A DNA stretch of 64,000 nt from JBNKZU01 sp050301795 (GTDB taxonomy: Bacteria; Pseudomonadota; Gammaproteobacteria; Thiohalomonadales; Thiohalomonadaceae): contig JBNKZU010000031.1 of NCBI GenBank assembly GCA_050301795.1, positions 1 through 64,000 of the forward strand, in the 5' to 3' direction. Below the pieces are notes generated by a model. It did no database searches. It was given only the letters and a program-made list of their open reading frames with translations, and had not been told where the DNA came from. Shown here piece after piece: positions 9,769 through 20,700 of this stretch. The stretch's first letter is position 1. Each line of letters starts with the position of its first letter. A program made the position numbers and the translations under genes.

Positions 9769-9838
9769 TAATATAGTCCTTTAGTTATCGTCTATTGAGA
9801 CACTATAAATGACACTGTATTGATTGTGCGATACTTTT

Positions 9839-11503
9839 TTATGCCAAGGGTTTGTAGCGAATACGGTGAGGTTGATCCGCGGCATCACCAAGTCGGCGTT
9901 TCTTATCCTCTTCATAATCGGCATAGTTACCCTCAAACCAGACTACCTTTGAATCGCCCTCAAAGGCGAGAATGTGGGTCGCAATACGGTCAAGGAACCA
10001 GCGATCATGCGAGATCACAACCGCACAACCTGGGAATTCAAGAATAGCCTCTTCGAGCGCTCGCAGGGTCTCAACATCAAGGTCATTGGTCGGTTCATCA
10101 AGCAGCAACAGATTGCCGCCCTTACGCAGTAGTTTTGCCAGATGGAGGCGGTTACGCTCACCACCGGAGAGATCCTTCACATACTTCTGCTGCTCAGTGC
10201 CCTTAAAGTTAAATCGGCTTAAATAGGCGCGTGAGTTGATCTCATAACTTCCAACCGTGATGTTATCAAGGCCGTCAGAGACCTCTTCCCAGACGGTTTT
10301 GCTGCCATCAAGTGCGTCACGGCTCTGATCCACATAGGCTAATTCAACGGTTTCACCAATTCTCAGCTCTCCGCTATCGGGTTGCTCCTGTCCGGCCAGC
10401 ATCTTGAACAGCGTGGTTTTACCTGCGCCATTCGGGCCGATAACGCCAACAATTCCACCACGAGGCAGATTAAAGCTTAAATCCTCAACAAGCAGGCGAT
10501 CACCAAATGACTTTTTAATACCATTGGCTTCAACCACCAGGTCGCCGAGACGTGGGCCGGGTGGAATATAGAGCTCATTGGTCTCATTTCGTTTTTGGTA
10601 GTCGACAGATTGCAACTCTTCGAACCGGGCGAGACGCGCCTTCGATTTTGCATGACGACCTTTTGGATTAGTGCGTACCCACTCCAGTTCCTGTTTCATC
10701 GCCTTGATACGGGCGTGTTCCGATTTCTGCTCCTGCTCCAGACGCTTCTCTTTCTGATCCAGCCACGAGCTGTAGTTACCCTCCCACGGAATGCCATAAC
10801 CACGGTCAAGCTCCAGAATCCAGCCTGCAACATTATCGAGGAAGTAGCGATCATGGGTGATAGCAACGACCGTTCCAGTAAATTTGTGCAGGAACTGCTC
10901 CAGCCATGCGACCGATTCTGCATCCAGATGGTTGGTCGGTTCGTCAAGCAACAGCATATCGGGGCTGGAGAGCAGTAATTTACATAGCGCCACACGACGA
11001 CGTTCACCACCAGAAAGCTTGGTGACATCAGCATCCCACGGCGGCAGGCGCAGTGCATCAGCGGCGATCTCCAGCGTGCGCTCAAGATTATGACCATCCG
11101 CGCTTTGAATAATGTTTTCGAGCTTCGCCTGCTCTGCGGCCAGTGCATCAAAATCGGCATCTGGTTCGGCATAGGCGGCATAGACCTCATCAAGACGGGT
11201 CAGCGCCTCCTTGACCACTCCCAAAGCCTCTTCAACATTGCCGCGAACATCTTTTTCAGGGTTGAGCTGTGGCTCCTGAGGCAGGTAACCTACATTGATT
11301 CCGGCTTGAGGCCGCGCCTCACCCTCAATATCGGTATCAATACCGGCCATAATTCGCAGCAGGGTCGATTTTCCTGCTCCGTTAAGGCCAAGCACTCCAA
11401 TCTTAGCTCCTGGAAAGAATGAGAGTGAAATATCCTTTAAGATCTGACGTTTAGGTGGCACGATCTTGCCAACCCGATTCATTGTGTAGATATATTGAGC
11501 CAT
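9839..11503 (-). CDS. ettA: Energy-dependent translational throttle protein EttA (ABC-F)
   Basis: 554 residues, the usual length. Two ABC ATPase domains: Walker A GLNGAGKST with signature LSGGERRRVALC in the first, Walker A GPNGAGKTT with signature LSGGERNRLHLAKLL in the second, each followed by a LLLLDEPTN Walker B. Between them is the P-site tRNA interaction motif region, with a coiled stretch (SWLDQKEKRLEQEQKSEHARI). The N-terminus MAQYIYTMNRVGKIVPPKRQ is characteristic of EttA rather than Uup or YheS. EttA binds the ribosomal E site and gates entry into elongation according to the ATP/ADP ratio. Confidence 0.97.
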   Translation of the reverse strand: MAQYIYTMNRVGKIVPPKRQILKDISLSFFPGAKIGVLGLNGAGKSTLLRIMAGIDTDIEGEARPQAGINVGYLPQEPQLNPEKDVRGNVEEALGVVKEALTRLDEVYAAYAEPDADFDALAAEQAKLENIIQSADGHNLERTLEIAADALRLPPWDADVTKLSGGERRRVALCKLLLSSPDMLLLDEPTNHLDAESVAWLEQFLHKFTGTVVAITHDRYFLDNVAGWILELDRGYGIPWEGNYSSWLDQKEKRLEQEQKSEHARIKAMKQELEWVRTNPKGRHAKSKARLARFEELQSVDYQKRNETNELYIPPGPRLGDLVVEANGIKKSFGDRLLVEDLSFNLPRGGIVGVIGPNGAGKTTLFKMLAGQEQPDSGELRIGETVELAYVDQSRDALDGSKTVWEEVSDGLDNITVGSYEINSRAYLSRFNFKGTEQQKYVKDLSGGERNRLHLAKLLRKGGNLLLLDEPTNDLDVETLRALEEAILEFPGCAVVISHDRWFLDRIATHILAFEGDSKVVWFEGNYADYEEDKKRRLGDAADQPHRIRYKPLA

Positions 11504-11639
11504 GCTTAGAGTCTTAGTTGTTTTTAAGTAATTGATACAATCGGTATCATTGTGTTGTTCATGTTCTTATGATCAGGTATTTTAACCGAAAGTGTAACAT
11601 GCTAACCATGTTAATTTCGCAGGAAGGAGGGACGACAAG

Positions 11640-13304
11640 ATGTCACACATTAATGTGCTCCATTTTGAACATTCAGGTGATGATGCTGCAAGGATATTGC
11701 ACGAACTGCAATGTGGTGAGATCTACCCTAATGTTACTCATGTTACCTGCTGGGAGAGTCTGACCCAATCTCTGCGAAGCCAATCCTGGGATCTGCTCAT
11801 CAGCGATCATCAACCAGGGGAAGATTCAGTTCACGATCTGCTGTTGGAGATAAAGCGATTAAAGCTCGATCTGCCGGTGATCATCGTATCAGCTCCAGTT
11901 CCTGATGAAGAGATGGTAAAGATTCTGCATCTCGGTGCCCATGACTATATCTTTAAAAACAACCTCTCAAGATTAAACCCCGTTATTGAACGAGAGATCC
12001 ACGAAACTGCGATCCATCGGGAGTACATCAGAAGTGAAAAGGCGCTCATCGCCAGCGAGCACAGCTTCATGCAGGTCTCGGAAATACTGCAAGAGATTTT
12101 TTGGCTGGTCGATTGTGAATCACAGCAACTGATCTATCTCAGTCCGACATTTGAAGAGGTCTGGGAGCAGCCGGGGAAGTCATTTTCAGCGGACATTAAC
12201 CATTTTCTGAACTACATCCATCCGGATGATTACGATTTAATCGCGCAGAAACTGACGCAAGGCTGGTCGCAGTTTAATGCAGAGTATCGGATTCAAACCT
12301 CCAGTGGACGTACACGCTGGATAAGCACCCGTTCATTCCCGGTTGAGCAAAGTGACGGACAGCCCAATCAGGTGGCCTGTATCTCAAGTGATATCACCCA
12401 AAGACGAATCCTTGAAGATCGAACCCAGATGTTATCCAGAGCGCTGGAGCAATCGGCTGATGCGGTGATGATCTCAGATCCTGGTGGAATTATTGAGTAT
12501 GTTAATGAAGCCTTTGAAAAGATAACCGGATTCTGCAAAGAGGATGCGATTGGCCAACCAGTAAGCATCTTAAAGTCGGGGATGCAGAACAGATCTTTCT
12601 ATGAAAAGATGTGGAAAAACCTCAACGAGGGCTTGCCCTTTAGCGATATCTTCATCAATCGTAAAAAAGATGGCTCTATCTATTTTGAAGCCAAGACCAT
12701 TGCACCCGTTCGGGATGAAAATGGTGATGTCACCCATTTTATCTCCACCGGAAAAGATATCACTGAGCGGATTAAAGCCAAGGATCGACTGCATCAGATC
12801 ATTCATTACGACTCAGTGACTGGGGTTGCAAACCGGGTGTTGCTTACCGAAAGAATTGAACGTGCAATCATTCAGTCAGATGTGCTCAATAATCAGTTTG
12901 CGCTGCTTCGTATTGGGTTCACTCTCTCGGATTTGCTCAGCGGGCTTCATGTGAATCAACTATTTGAGAAGATGATGGCACAAATCGCAAATCGATTAGA
13001 GTCTCATATTAGTCCGCAATCGACAGTTGCCCGAATCGGGCATGAAGAGTTTGCGATCCTGCTGGTTGATATCGATCAACCAGCGCTCGCAATGGAAAAA
13101 GGGGCAGAGATTATTGCGAGTTTTAATGATGCGGTGATGACGCAAGGGTATGAATTGATCGTTGTTCCCCGTATCGGAATCAGTATTTACCCCGAAGATG
13201 GTGATGGGGTGGAGTCTCTACTACTCAACGCTAAACTGGCGTTAAACCAGAATCATGAGGCGCAAATCGTTGCTTATGCCCAGACAAAACAGGTGTCAGA
13301 TTAG
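11640..13304 (+). CDS. REC-PAS-PAS-GGDEF-like signalling protein with degenerate GGDEF
   Basis: 554 residues with a strong ribosome binding site (AGGAAGGAGGG). The N-terminal 125 residues are a receiver domain (phosphoacceptor Asp in LLISDHQPG, conserved Lys in YIFKNN). Two PAS domains follow at about 140-265 and 270-390 (ALEQSADAVMISDPGGIIEYVNEAFEKITGF, then the PAC end STGKDITERIKAKD). The last 170 residues start as a GGDEF domain (HYDSVTGVANRVLLTERIERA), but the active-site loop reads GHEEF instead of GGDEF, so c-di-GMP synthesis is doubtful; a sensory or GTP-binding role is more likely. Confidence 0.85.
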   Translation: MSHINVLHFEHSGDDAARILHELQCGEIYPNVTHVTCWESLTQSLRSQSWDLLISDHQPGEDSVHDLLLEIKRLKLDLPVIIVSAPVPDEEMVKILHLGAHDYIFKNNLSRLNPVIEREIHETAIHREYIRSEKALIASEHSFMQVSEILQEIFWLVDCESQQLIYLSPTFEEVWEQPGKSFSADINHFLNYIHPDDYDLIAQKLTQGWSQFNAEYRIQTSSGRTRWISTRSFPVEQSDGQPNQVACISSDITQRRILEDRTQMLSRALEQSADAVMISDPGGIIEYVNEAFEKITGFCKEDAIGQPVSILKSGMQNRSFYEKMWKNLNEGLPFSDIFINRKKDGSIYFEAKTIAPVRDENGDVTHFISTGKDITERIKAKDRLHQIIHYDSVTGVANRVLLTERIERAIIQSDVLNNQFALLRIGFTLSDLLSGLHVNQLFEKMMAQIANRLESHISPQSTVARIGHEEFAILLVDIDQPALAMEKGAEIIASFNDAVMTQGYELIVVPRIGISIYPEDGDGVESLLLNAKLALNQNHEAQIVAYAQTKQVSD

Positions 13305-13370
13305 TGATGATTTTTATGCCACCTCATAAATACACCCTTGCAAGATAATAAAATGCCCTTATAATTCACG

Positions 13371-13392
13371 AATATTAGAAAATGCTAATATT
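13371..13392. promoter_or_regulatory. Inverted repeat upstream of the RND efflux operon
   Basis: AATATTAG, 6 bases, CTAATATT: a perfect 8 bp inverted repeat about 50 bp upstream of the RBS-supported start of the adaptor gene. It may be an operator for a dimeric repressor. No regulator gene is adjacent. That the longer possible start (13382) falls inside this repeat supports the later start for the adaptor. Confidence 0.45.
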
Positions 13393-13444
13393 TGGTAGGT
13401 TTCCATTATTGAATGTTAGTGGGTATTCAAACGAGGACAATTTG

Positions 13445-14458
13445 ATGTTATTTGATCGCAGCAGACTATTTACAGCAACACTGATATTGGTATTAACCCC
13501 GTTAGCGAAGGTTGTTAACGCCGAATCGCTCCAAACCGTGGTTGCAACAAACCAGAGTGTGGTGAATGAGCAGGTTGTCGATGCCGTTATCGAAGCGGTA
13601 CACCAAACAACGATATCGGCTCAAACCTCTGGTCGTGTTAACGAAGTATTGGTTGATGTTGATGATTTTGTCGAAAAAGGGGCAGTGGTTGTTCGGATTC
13701 GTGACAATGAGCAGCGTGCTGCATTAAAAGCGGCTAAGGCACAGGCTGACGAGGCAAAGGCAAACTTTGACCGGGTAAAAGACCTCTATCGTCAGAAGTT
13801 GGTTTCCAAATCTGATTACGACAAGGCAGAGGCGGGATATACCGGAGCGATAGCCGCTCAGGAGCAAGCGCAAGAGCAGATGGATAATACCCTTGTACGA
13901 GCACCCTATAGTGGAATCGTGGTGAAACGTCTAATTCAGCCAGGTGAGAGTGTTAATCCTGGAACCCCATTAATGACCGGTATCTCACTCGAAAAGCTGC
14001 GTGCGGTAGCCAGTGTTTCCCAAAACAAGATTAATGTTGTGCGTCAGCTATCCTCAGCGCGCATCATTCTCGGCAATGACGAATCGAAATCTGTAAAAGG
14101 TGAGAAGATCACCTTTACCCCGTATGCAGATGCAATTACCCATACCTATAAAGTGCGTGTTGACTTGCCGGTTGGAAATCACTCCATCTATCCGGGAGCT
14201 TATGTCAAGGTAGCTTTTGCCGCTGGTGAAGAGCGTTGGTTAATGGTGCCACAAAAGAGTGTTGTTAATCGCAGTGAGGTTACAGCGGTATATATTGTCT
14301 CGGATGGACAGGTAAGTTTCCGTCATATCCGAACCGGAAAGCGTTTTGATGATGGCAATATCGCAGTGCTTGCCGGACTCTCCGAGGGTGAGCAGGTTGC
14401 TGTCGATCCTGTCCAGGCGGGTGTTGAGTTAAAAAGACAGCGTCAGGAGAGCAAATAA
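13445..14458 (+). CDS. RND efflux periplasmic adaptor (membrane fusion protein)
   Basis: 337 residues from the ATG at 13445, chosen because GAGGA lies about 8 bases upstream; an in-frame ATG at 13382 would put a promoter-like repeat into the coding region. Signal peptide at residues 1-29. HlyD/AcrA-type order: first barrel-sandwich half (VIEAVHQTTISAQTSGRVNE), alpha-helical hairpin (RAALKAAKAQADEAKANFDRVKDLY), second sandwich half (LVRAPYSGIVVKRLIQPGE), beta-barrel and membrane-proximal domains. It links the inner-membrane pump encoded next (stop and start overlap by one base) to an outer-membrane channel encoded elsewhere. Confidence 0.9.
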   Translation: MLFDRSRLFTATLILVLTPLAKVVNAESLQTVVATNQSVVNEQVVDAVIEAVHQTTISAQTSGRVNEVLVDVDDFVEKGAVVVRIRDNEQRAALKAAKAQADEAKANFDRVKDLYRQKLVSKSDYDKAEAGYTGAIAAQEQAQEQMDNTLVRAPYSGIVVKRLIQPGESVNPGTPLMTGISLEKLRAVASVSQNKINVVRQLSSARIILGNDESKSVKGEKITFTPYADAITHTYKVRVDLPVGNHSIYPGAYVKVAFAAGEERWLMVPQKSVVNRSEVTAVYIVSDGQVSFRHIRTGKRFDDGNIAVLAGLSEGEQVAVDPVQAGVELKRQRQESK

Positions 14459-17400
14459 TGGAACCTAAGTTAGGCTTTTCAGGCGGGATAGCCAAAAAAT
14501 TCCTGCTGACTGAGATCACACCCCTCTTGGCGTTGGTCGGCCTGCTATTGGGGATGTTTGCTGTTTTAATAACGCCTCGTGAAGAGGAGCCGCAGATCAA
14601 TGTCACCTTTGCCAATGTTTTTATTCCATATCCTGGTGCTTCGGCAGCGGAGGTCGAGAGTCTGGTCAGCACACCAGCAGAGCAGATCCTTTCAGAGATT
14701 AACGGTGTAAAACATGTCTATTCGACCTCGCGTCCAGGCATGGCTGTGCTTACGGTGCAATACAAGGTCGGTGAAGATCGAACCGCAGCTATTGTCGGTC
14801 TCTACAATGCAATGTTTTCCAAACAGGATTGGTTACCGCAAAACCTGGGTGTGGTGCAGCCGATCATCAAACCCAAGGGGATCGATGATGTACCCATCGT
14901 CAGTTTGACATTGTGGAGTGAGGATGAAAATGTCGGCTCCTACGAACTACAGCAGATCGCACACACGATTGAATCAGAATTAAAGCGAGTAAAGGGTACT
15001 CGTGACATCTATACCATCGGTGGGCCGGATCAGGTTGTGCACGTTAAACTTGATCCGGTCAAGCTCGCCGGTTTTGGTATTGGTGTTGGCGATCTTCGTC
15101 AGGCATTACAACTGAGTAATGTGACTCAACCTGCCGGCGCATTGATTAATCATGATCGTGAGGTACTGGTTCAGGCAGGTGATTTTTTAACCTCGGTCGA
15201 AGAGGTGAAATCGCTTGTTGTTGGTGTCAGCGACCAGCGCCCAATCTATCTTGAAGATGTTGCCACCATTAGTCGAAACGCAGATCATCCCGAACAATAT
15301 GTATGGTTCGGAACCGGGCCTTCGGCCTCTGAAAAAGGGATCGATGTTCAGGGTGAATTTCCTGCGGTAACCGTGGCGGTTGCCAAACAGCCTGGAACCA
15401 ATGCTGTCGATATCGCTAACGAGGTGATCACCCGTTTTGATCAACTCAAGGGCACCTTTGTTCCTGATGGTGTTAATGCCACAGTAACGCGTAACTATGG
15501 CGAAACGGCTGATGCCAAGGCGAAGAAGTTGATTAGTAAACTGATCTTCGCCACTGCATCTGTTGTGGCTTTAGTGCTGTTTTTCCTTGGATATCGTGAA
15601 GCCTTTATTGTCGGTATGGCGGTAGTGATTACGCTTGCAATCACACTGTTTGCCTCTTGGGCATGGGGTTTCACATTAAACAGGGTGTCACTATTTGCGC
15701 TGATCTTCTCTATCGGTATTCTTGTCGATGATGCCATTGTGGTGGTTGAGAATATCCACCGGCACATGCAGATGGGTGGCAAAAAGCTGGTTGAGGCGAT
15801 CCCGATTGCCGTCGATGAGGTTGGTGGCCCAACCATTTTGGCAACCTTTACCGTTATTGCCGCACTATTACCGATGGCATTTGTGACCGGTTTAATGGGG
15901 CCGTATATGAGTCCGATCCCAATCAATGCCAGTATCGGTATGCTGATCTCGTTAGCCGTGGCATTTGTGGTGACACCGTGGATGGCAAACAAGTTTCTGT
16001 CAAAAGATGTTCACCAACACGCCGAAGTGAGTGGTGGTGGCAAACTCTATCAACTCTTTGAAAGAGGCTTAGGGCCGTTTCTTCGTGGAAAGCAGGGGCA
16101 TGGTAAACGAATCACATTAGGCTTTGCGATTGTCGTGCTTATTGTGCTCTCTGTCGGACTTGCGGGCATCAAACTTGTGGTTTTGAAGATGCTGCCGTTT
16201 GATAACAAGTCTGAGTTTCAGATTGTATTAGATATGCCGGAGGGAACCAGTCCTGAGATGACTTCACGTGTTTTAGGTGAGCTGGGTCAATACATCTCTG
16301 GTGTAAAAGAGGTCACCGATTATCAGGTATATGCAGGGAATGCCGCACCGATCAACTTTAATGGTCTTGTACGCCAATACTACCTGCGCGAAGCAGCGAA
16401 CGTGGGTGATATTCAGGTCAATTTAGTCGACAAACATAAGCGCGAACGCCAAAGTCATGAGGTTGCGCTATCGATGCGTGAACCACTCCAGGCGATCGGC
16501 AAAAAGTATAATGCTAATGTTAAAGTGGTTGAGGTTCCACCAGGGCCTCCGGTGCAATCGCCGCTGGTTGCGGAGATCTATGGTATTGATTATCAAGGCC
16601 AGATTACCGTAGCAAAGGATGTGCGTAAGGTTCTGGAGTCGACGGCAGATATTGTCGATGTTGATGACTCAGTCGAGTCCGATGCGCCGAAGATGATTGT
16701 TAAGATCGATCAGCAAAAAGCTGCGCTACTGGGTGTGCCACAGCAGTCGATTGTTGCAGCAATCTCAGCGGTACTTGCCGGAGAAGATGCTTCATACCTT
16801 CATGGTGCTGCGGTGAAATACCCATTACCGATCCGCCTTGAGTATGACGTTGCAAATAAGGCAGACATTGACTCGGTATTACAACTCAAGTTACGCAGCC
16901 AACAAGGCACGATGGTTCCACTCTCTGAGGTTGTAAGAGTAACCATGAGTAAACGCGAGCACGCGATCTATCACAAGGATCTACAGCGTGTTGTCTTTGT
17001 CACTGGAGATATGGCCGGAGAGTTAGATAGCCCGCTATACGGTATGTTTGATGTCGTTGGACAGATTGCCTCCGGTACTGCGCTCAAACATAAGCTGGAG
17101 CAGTACTTCATCAGCCCGCCTGAGAATCCTTACGATTACAGCATTAAGTGGGATGGCGAGTGGCAGGTCACCTATGAGACGTTCCGCGATATGGGGATCG
17201 CCTATTCAGTGGGTCTGATCATGATCTATCTATTAGTGGTTGCACAGTTCCGCTCATACATTGTGCCACTCATCATTATGGCACCAATCCCATTGACCAT
17301 AATTGGTGTCATGCCTGGACATGCGCTGGCCGATAAGCAGTTCACAGCGACCTCCATGATCGGCATGATTGCGCTTGCAGGAATTATTGTGCGTAATTCG

Positions 17401-17682
17401 ATCCTGTTAGTGGATTTCATCAATCAACAGGTTCGCGAAGGGATAGACTTTGAAAAAGCGGTGATCAATTCAGGAGCCGTTCGCGCCAAACCGATTGTGT
17501 TAACCGGTGTGGCGGCAATGCTCGGTGCATTCTTTATCCTGGATGACCCTATCTTTAGTGGTCTTGCGGTTTCATTGATATCTGGCATACTGGTATCGAC
17601 ATTATTGACATTAGTCGTGATCCCAGTCATGTATTACGCACTAATGTATAAACATGTGGACAAGATTCGTGAAGTCGACTGA
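14458..17682 (+). CDS. RND efflux transporter permease (AcrB/HAE1-like)
   Basis: 1074 residues, usual for the family. N-terminal transmembrane helix (LLALVGLLLGMFAVLI), porter domain (PYPGASAAEVESLVSTPAEQ), the TM4 proton-relay motif in GILVDDAIVVVENIHRH, a second porter block from about 570, and the last helices (GMIALAGIIVRNSILLVDFI). It exports substrates from the periplasm using the proton gradient, as a trimer with the adaptor encoded directly upstream. The divergent N-terminus (ITPLLALVGLLLGMFAVLITPREEEPQINV) resembles the MMPL/heavy-RND-like pumps seen in sulfur- and methylotrophic gammaproteobacteria; the substrate is not predictable. Confidence 0.93.
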   Translation: MEPKLGFSGGIAKKFLLTEITPLLALVGLLLGMFAVLITPREEEPQINVTFANVFIPYPGASAAEVESLVSTPAEQILSEINGVKHVYSTSRPGMAVLTVQYKVGEDRTAAIVGLYNAMFSKQDWLPQNLGVVQPIIKPKGIDDVPIVSLTLWSEDENVGSYELQQIAHTIESELKRVKGTRDIYTIGGPDQVVHVKLDPVKLAGFGIGVGDLRQALQLSNVTQPAGALINHDREVLVQAGDFLTSVEEVKSLVVGVSDQRPIYLEDVATISRNADHPEQYVWFGTGPSASEKGIDVQGEFPAVTVAVAKQPGTNAVDIANEVITRFDQLKGTFVPDGVNATVTRNYGETADAKAKKLISKLIFATASVVALVLFFLGYREAFIVGMAVVITLAITLFASWAWGFTLNRVSLFALIFSIGILVDDAIVVVENIHRHMQMGGKKLVEAIPIAVDEVGGPTILATFTVIAALLPMAFVTGLMGPYMSPIPINASIGMLISLAVAFVVTPWMANKFLSKDVHQHAEVSGGGKLYQLFERGLGPFLRGKQGHGKRITLGFAIVVLIVLSVGLAGIKLVVLKMLPFDNKSEFQIVLDMPEGTSPEMTSRVLGELGQYISGVKEVTDYQVYAGNAAPINFNGLVRQYYLREAANVGDIQVNLVDKHKRERQSHEVALSMREPLQAIGKKYNANVKVVEVPPGPPVQSPLVAEIYGIDYQGQITVAKDVRKVLESTADIVDVDDSVESDAPKMIVKIDQQKAALLGVPQQSIVAAISAVLAGEDASYLHGAAVKYPLPIRLEYDVANKADIDSVLQLKLRSQQGTMVPLSEVVRVTMSKREHAIYHKDLQRVVFVTGDMAGELDSPLYGMFDVVGQIASGTALKHKLEQYFISPPENPYDYSIKWDGEWQVTYETFRDMGIAYSVGLIMIYLLVVAQFRSYIVPLIIMAPIPLTIIGVMPGHALADKQFTATSMIGMIALAGIIVRNSILLVDFINQQVREGIDFEKAVINSGAVRAKPIVLTGVAAMLGAFFILDDPIFSGLAVSLISGILVSTLLTLVVIPVMYYALMYKHVDKIREVD

Positions 17683-17687
17683 TCAAA

Positions 17688-17713
17688 GGGTGCTTCGGCA
17701 CCCTTCTTTATTT
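17688..17713 (+). terminator. Rho-independent terminator after the RND operon
   Basis: GGGTGC, loop TTCG, GCACCC, followed by TTCTTTATTT, only a few bases after the pump stop codon. Perfect 6 bp stem with a stable tetraloop. Confidence 0.85.
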
Positions 17714-17767
17714 AAGGGTTATTGTCCATACAGTTGCGTTGTTTCAGGATGAAAAATAGGTTAACTG

Positions 17768-20700
17768 ATGCCAGAAACGTATCATCTATTACTCATTATT
17801 ACCGTAGTTTTGACAATATTTATTGTCATCGCTATGGGTATCATTGTATGGCGCAACCGTAAAATAACTGAGCTAGAACACCAGAATAAAACAGAGCGTT
17901 ATCTACGCGAATCAGTCGAAGACAAACTTCGTCATCATCAACAACACCACAAGCTGCAAACGCAACAACTGACGAGCGAGCTGTCTGATTACCGTCATCG
18001 GGTCTTCAATTTAGTTAAAGCTCATCAGCTTGCAGGGGTTGGTAGTTGGGTGTTTGAGCATCATACCCAGAACAACACCTGGTCAGATGAGGTTTATCAG
18101 ATATTTGATACCACGCCCGATCAGATCAAAGCTTCATTCGAAAACTATCTAAAACATGTCCACCCCAAAGACAGAGCCCTGGTTGAGTCAACCTATAACG
18201 ACTCAACTAAAAACCACACCCATTTTACGATTAGGCACCGTCTGCTCCTCGACAACAAGCATGAGCGATGGGTTGAACTGTGCGGGGAGACGCTCAATAG
18301 CGATAAAGAGAATCAAGCGATAACGCTATGTACGATTAAAGATGTGAGCGAACAACATCAAATCGAAATGACTCTTAAAGAGAACAATGAGCGCTACCGC
18401 TCTGTAATTGAGGTCAGCACAGATGGTTATTGGGTTCTTGATAGCTCAACCGGACAACTACTGGAAGTAAATGACGCCTATTGCCAGATGTCAGGTTACA
18501 ACAGGGAAGAGCTATTACAGATGTCCATAAACGATCTGGATGTCAACGAAAGTGAAGACGCGACCAAAACACATATACAGAGAGTAAAGGAAAAGGGTGG
18601 CGATCTATTTGAATCACAGCATCGTCGAAAGAACGGTGAAATATGGCCAGTCGAGATCTCGGTCAGTTACTCATCCATGCAGGGCGGACTGTTATTTGTT
18701 TTCTTGAGAAATATCGAAAAACATAAACTAAATGAATCCATTAACCAGCTAAGAGGAAAGCTGTTTGAGATCTCACTAGAGAGTGATGAAAATGAGATTA
18801 TGCAGGTCTCCCTCGATTTTGCAGAGCAGTTTACCTCCAGTGAGATCGGATTCTTCCATATCATGGATAGTGATCAAGAGACAATTACACACCAGGCATG
18901 GTCAACAAAAACATCGAGTGAAAAGTGCTTTGCTGATGGGAGGGAGGGGCATAAATCGGCAAGAGAAGCAGGGGTATGGGCTGACTGTCTGCATCAGAAA
19001 AGACCAGTCGTGTATAACGACTATCCATCACTTCCCCATAAAAAAGGGTTGCCTAAAGGTCATTCAAAGCTGAAAAACCTGCTAACCGTTCCGGTCTGTC
19101 GTAATGACAAGGTTGTCGCGGTGATAAGCGTCGGCAATAAAAAGCAGGACTACAATCAGATCGAGATCGACTTTGTTGAACATGTCGCCAACATTGCCAT
19201 CGATTTTGTAGAGCGCAGGAAAGTGGAAAAGAGGGTCGAGTTCATGGCCTACTATGATCCACTCACCGGCCTGCCAAATCGCGAAATGCTACGCGATTAC
19301 CTTGTTGAATCGATCGCCAGAACCAAACGATCATACGAATACCTTGCTGTCTGTTATCTGGATATTGATGACTTTAAAGCAATTAATGATCAATACGGCC
19401 AGGAAGCCGGTGACCAAATCCTGAAAAAAGTATCACACTTCTTATCGAGCAACCTCGGAAAGTATGATTTTGTTGCAAGAGTTGGTGGCGACGAATTTGT
19501 GATTGTGCTCAATGAGCTACCCACACTCCACGCCTCTGAAAATACGATCCGGCAGCTTCTTGATAAAATCAGCAACTCAGTCAAAATCGGTAAAACACAG
19601 ATCGAAATCACAGCCAGTGTCGGGGCGACAATCTATCCGGTCGACAATTCCGAACCTGATGTTCTCATCCGCCATGCCGATCAGGCGATGTACCAGTCAA
19701 AAGTATCTGGACACTCTTCCTACCATATCTACGATCTTGCCTATGCACAGGAACAAAAAACACATAACCGGATCATCAATGAAATTGACATCGCCTTAAA
19801 GCAGGATCAACTCTCGTTACTCTATCAACCCAAGATTGATCTCAGAAATGGCAAAGTGATTGGTGCTGAAGCGTTAGTTCGATGGCTACATCCTGAAATG
19901 GGACAAATGCAGCCGATACTCTTCCTGCCCTACTTAGATGGCAACGCGCTCGAATTTGAACTTGGTGAATGGGTTGTTACAAATGCACTCGAACAGATGA
20001 TGTTATGGCGTAGGGCAGGGCACGATTTTGCAATTAGCGTCAATATAAGCCCACGACAGATACAGACAGAGAGGTTTGCAGACTTTATAGAGACAATCCT
20101 TCAAAACTATCCTGATGATATCGGCCAAAATTTAGAGCTAGAGATACTGGAAACGGCTGATGTTGCAGAGCCAGAGATTATGACCAATGTTATGAAGCGG
20201 TGTGCAAAACTTGGCATCAAGTTTTCACTCGATGACTTTGGCACAGGATACTCGTCATTAAGCTACTTCCACCGTTTCCCCATCGACATCGTAAAGATCG
20301 ACCAGAACTTTGTCAGCGACATGCTAGACGATGCGCGTGATCTGGATATCGTCGAAGGCGTGCTCCATTTGGCCGGAGCACTCAAACGCCCGGTTATCGC
20401 CGAAGGGGTCGAGTCAGTCGAAATAGGATTAATGCTTCTGCACCTTGGCTGCTTTTACGCCCAGGGCTTTGGAATTGCACAGCCAATGGGCGTAAAAAAA
20501 TTCGAACAGTGGTTAGACGACTGGAAAGAGAAATCGATCTGGCATCAGTTATCAAATCAGCCACACATCGGTGATAGTGTTGCAGAGCTACACATCCCCA
20601 TATTCAGTCACACCCGCTGGTTAAACAAAACAGTGGACTACCTTAAATCAAACATGCAAAGCGACGTCCCGCAGATCGATGACGATAAATGTATGTTCAC

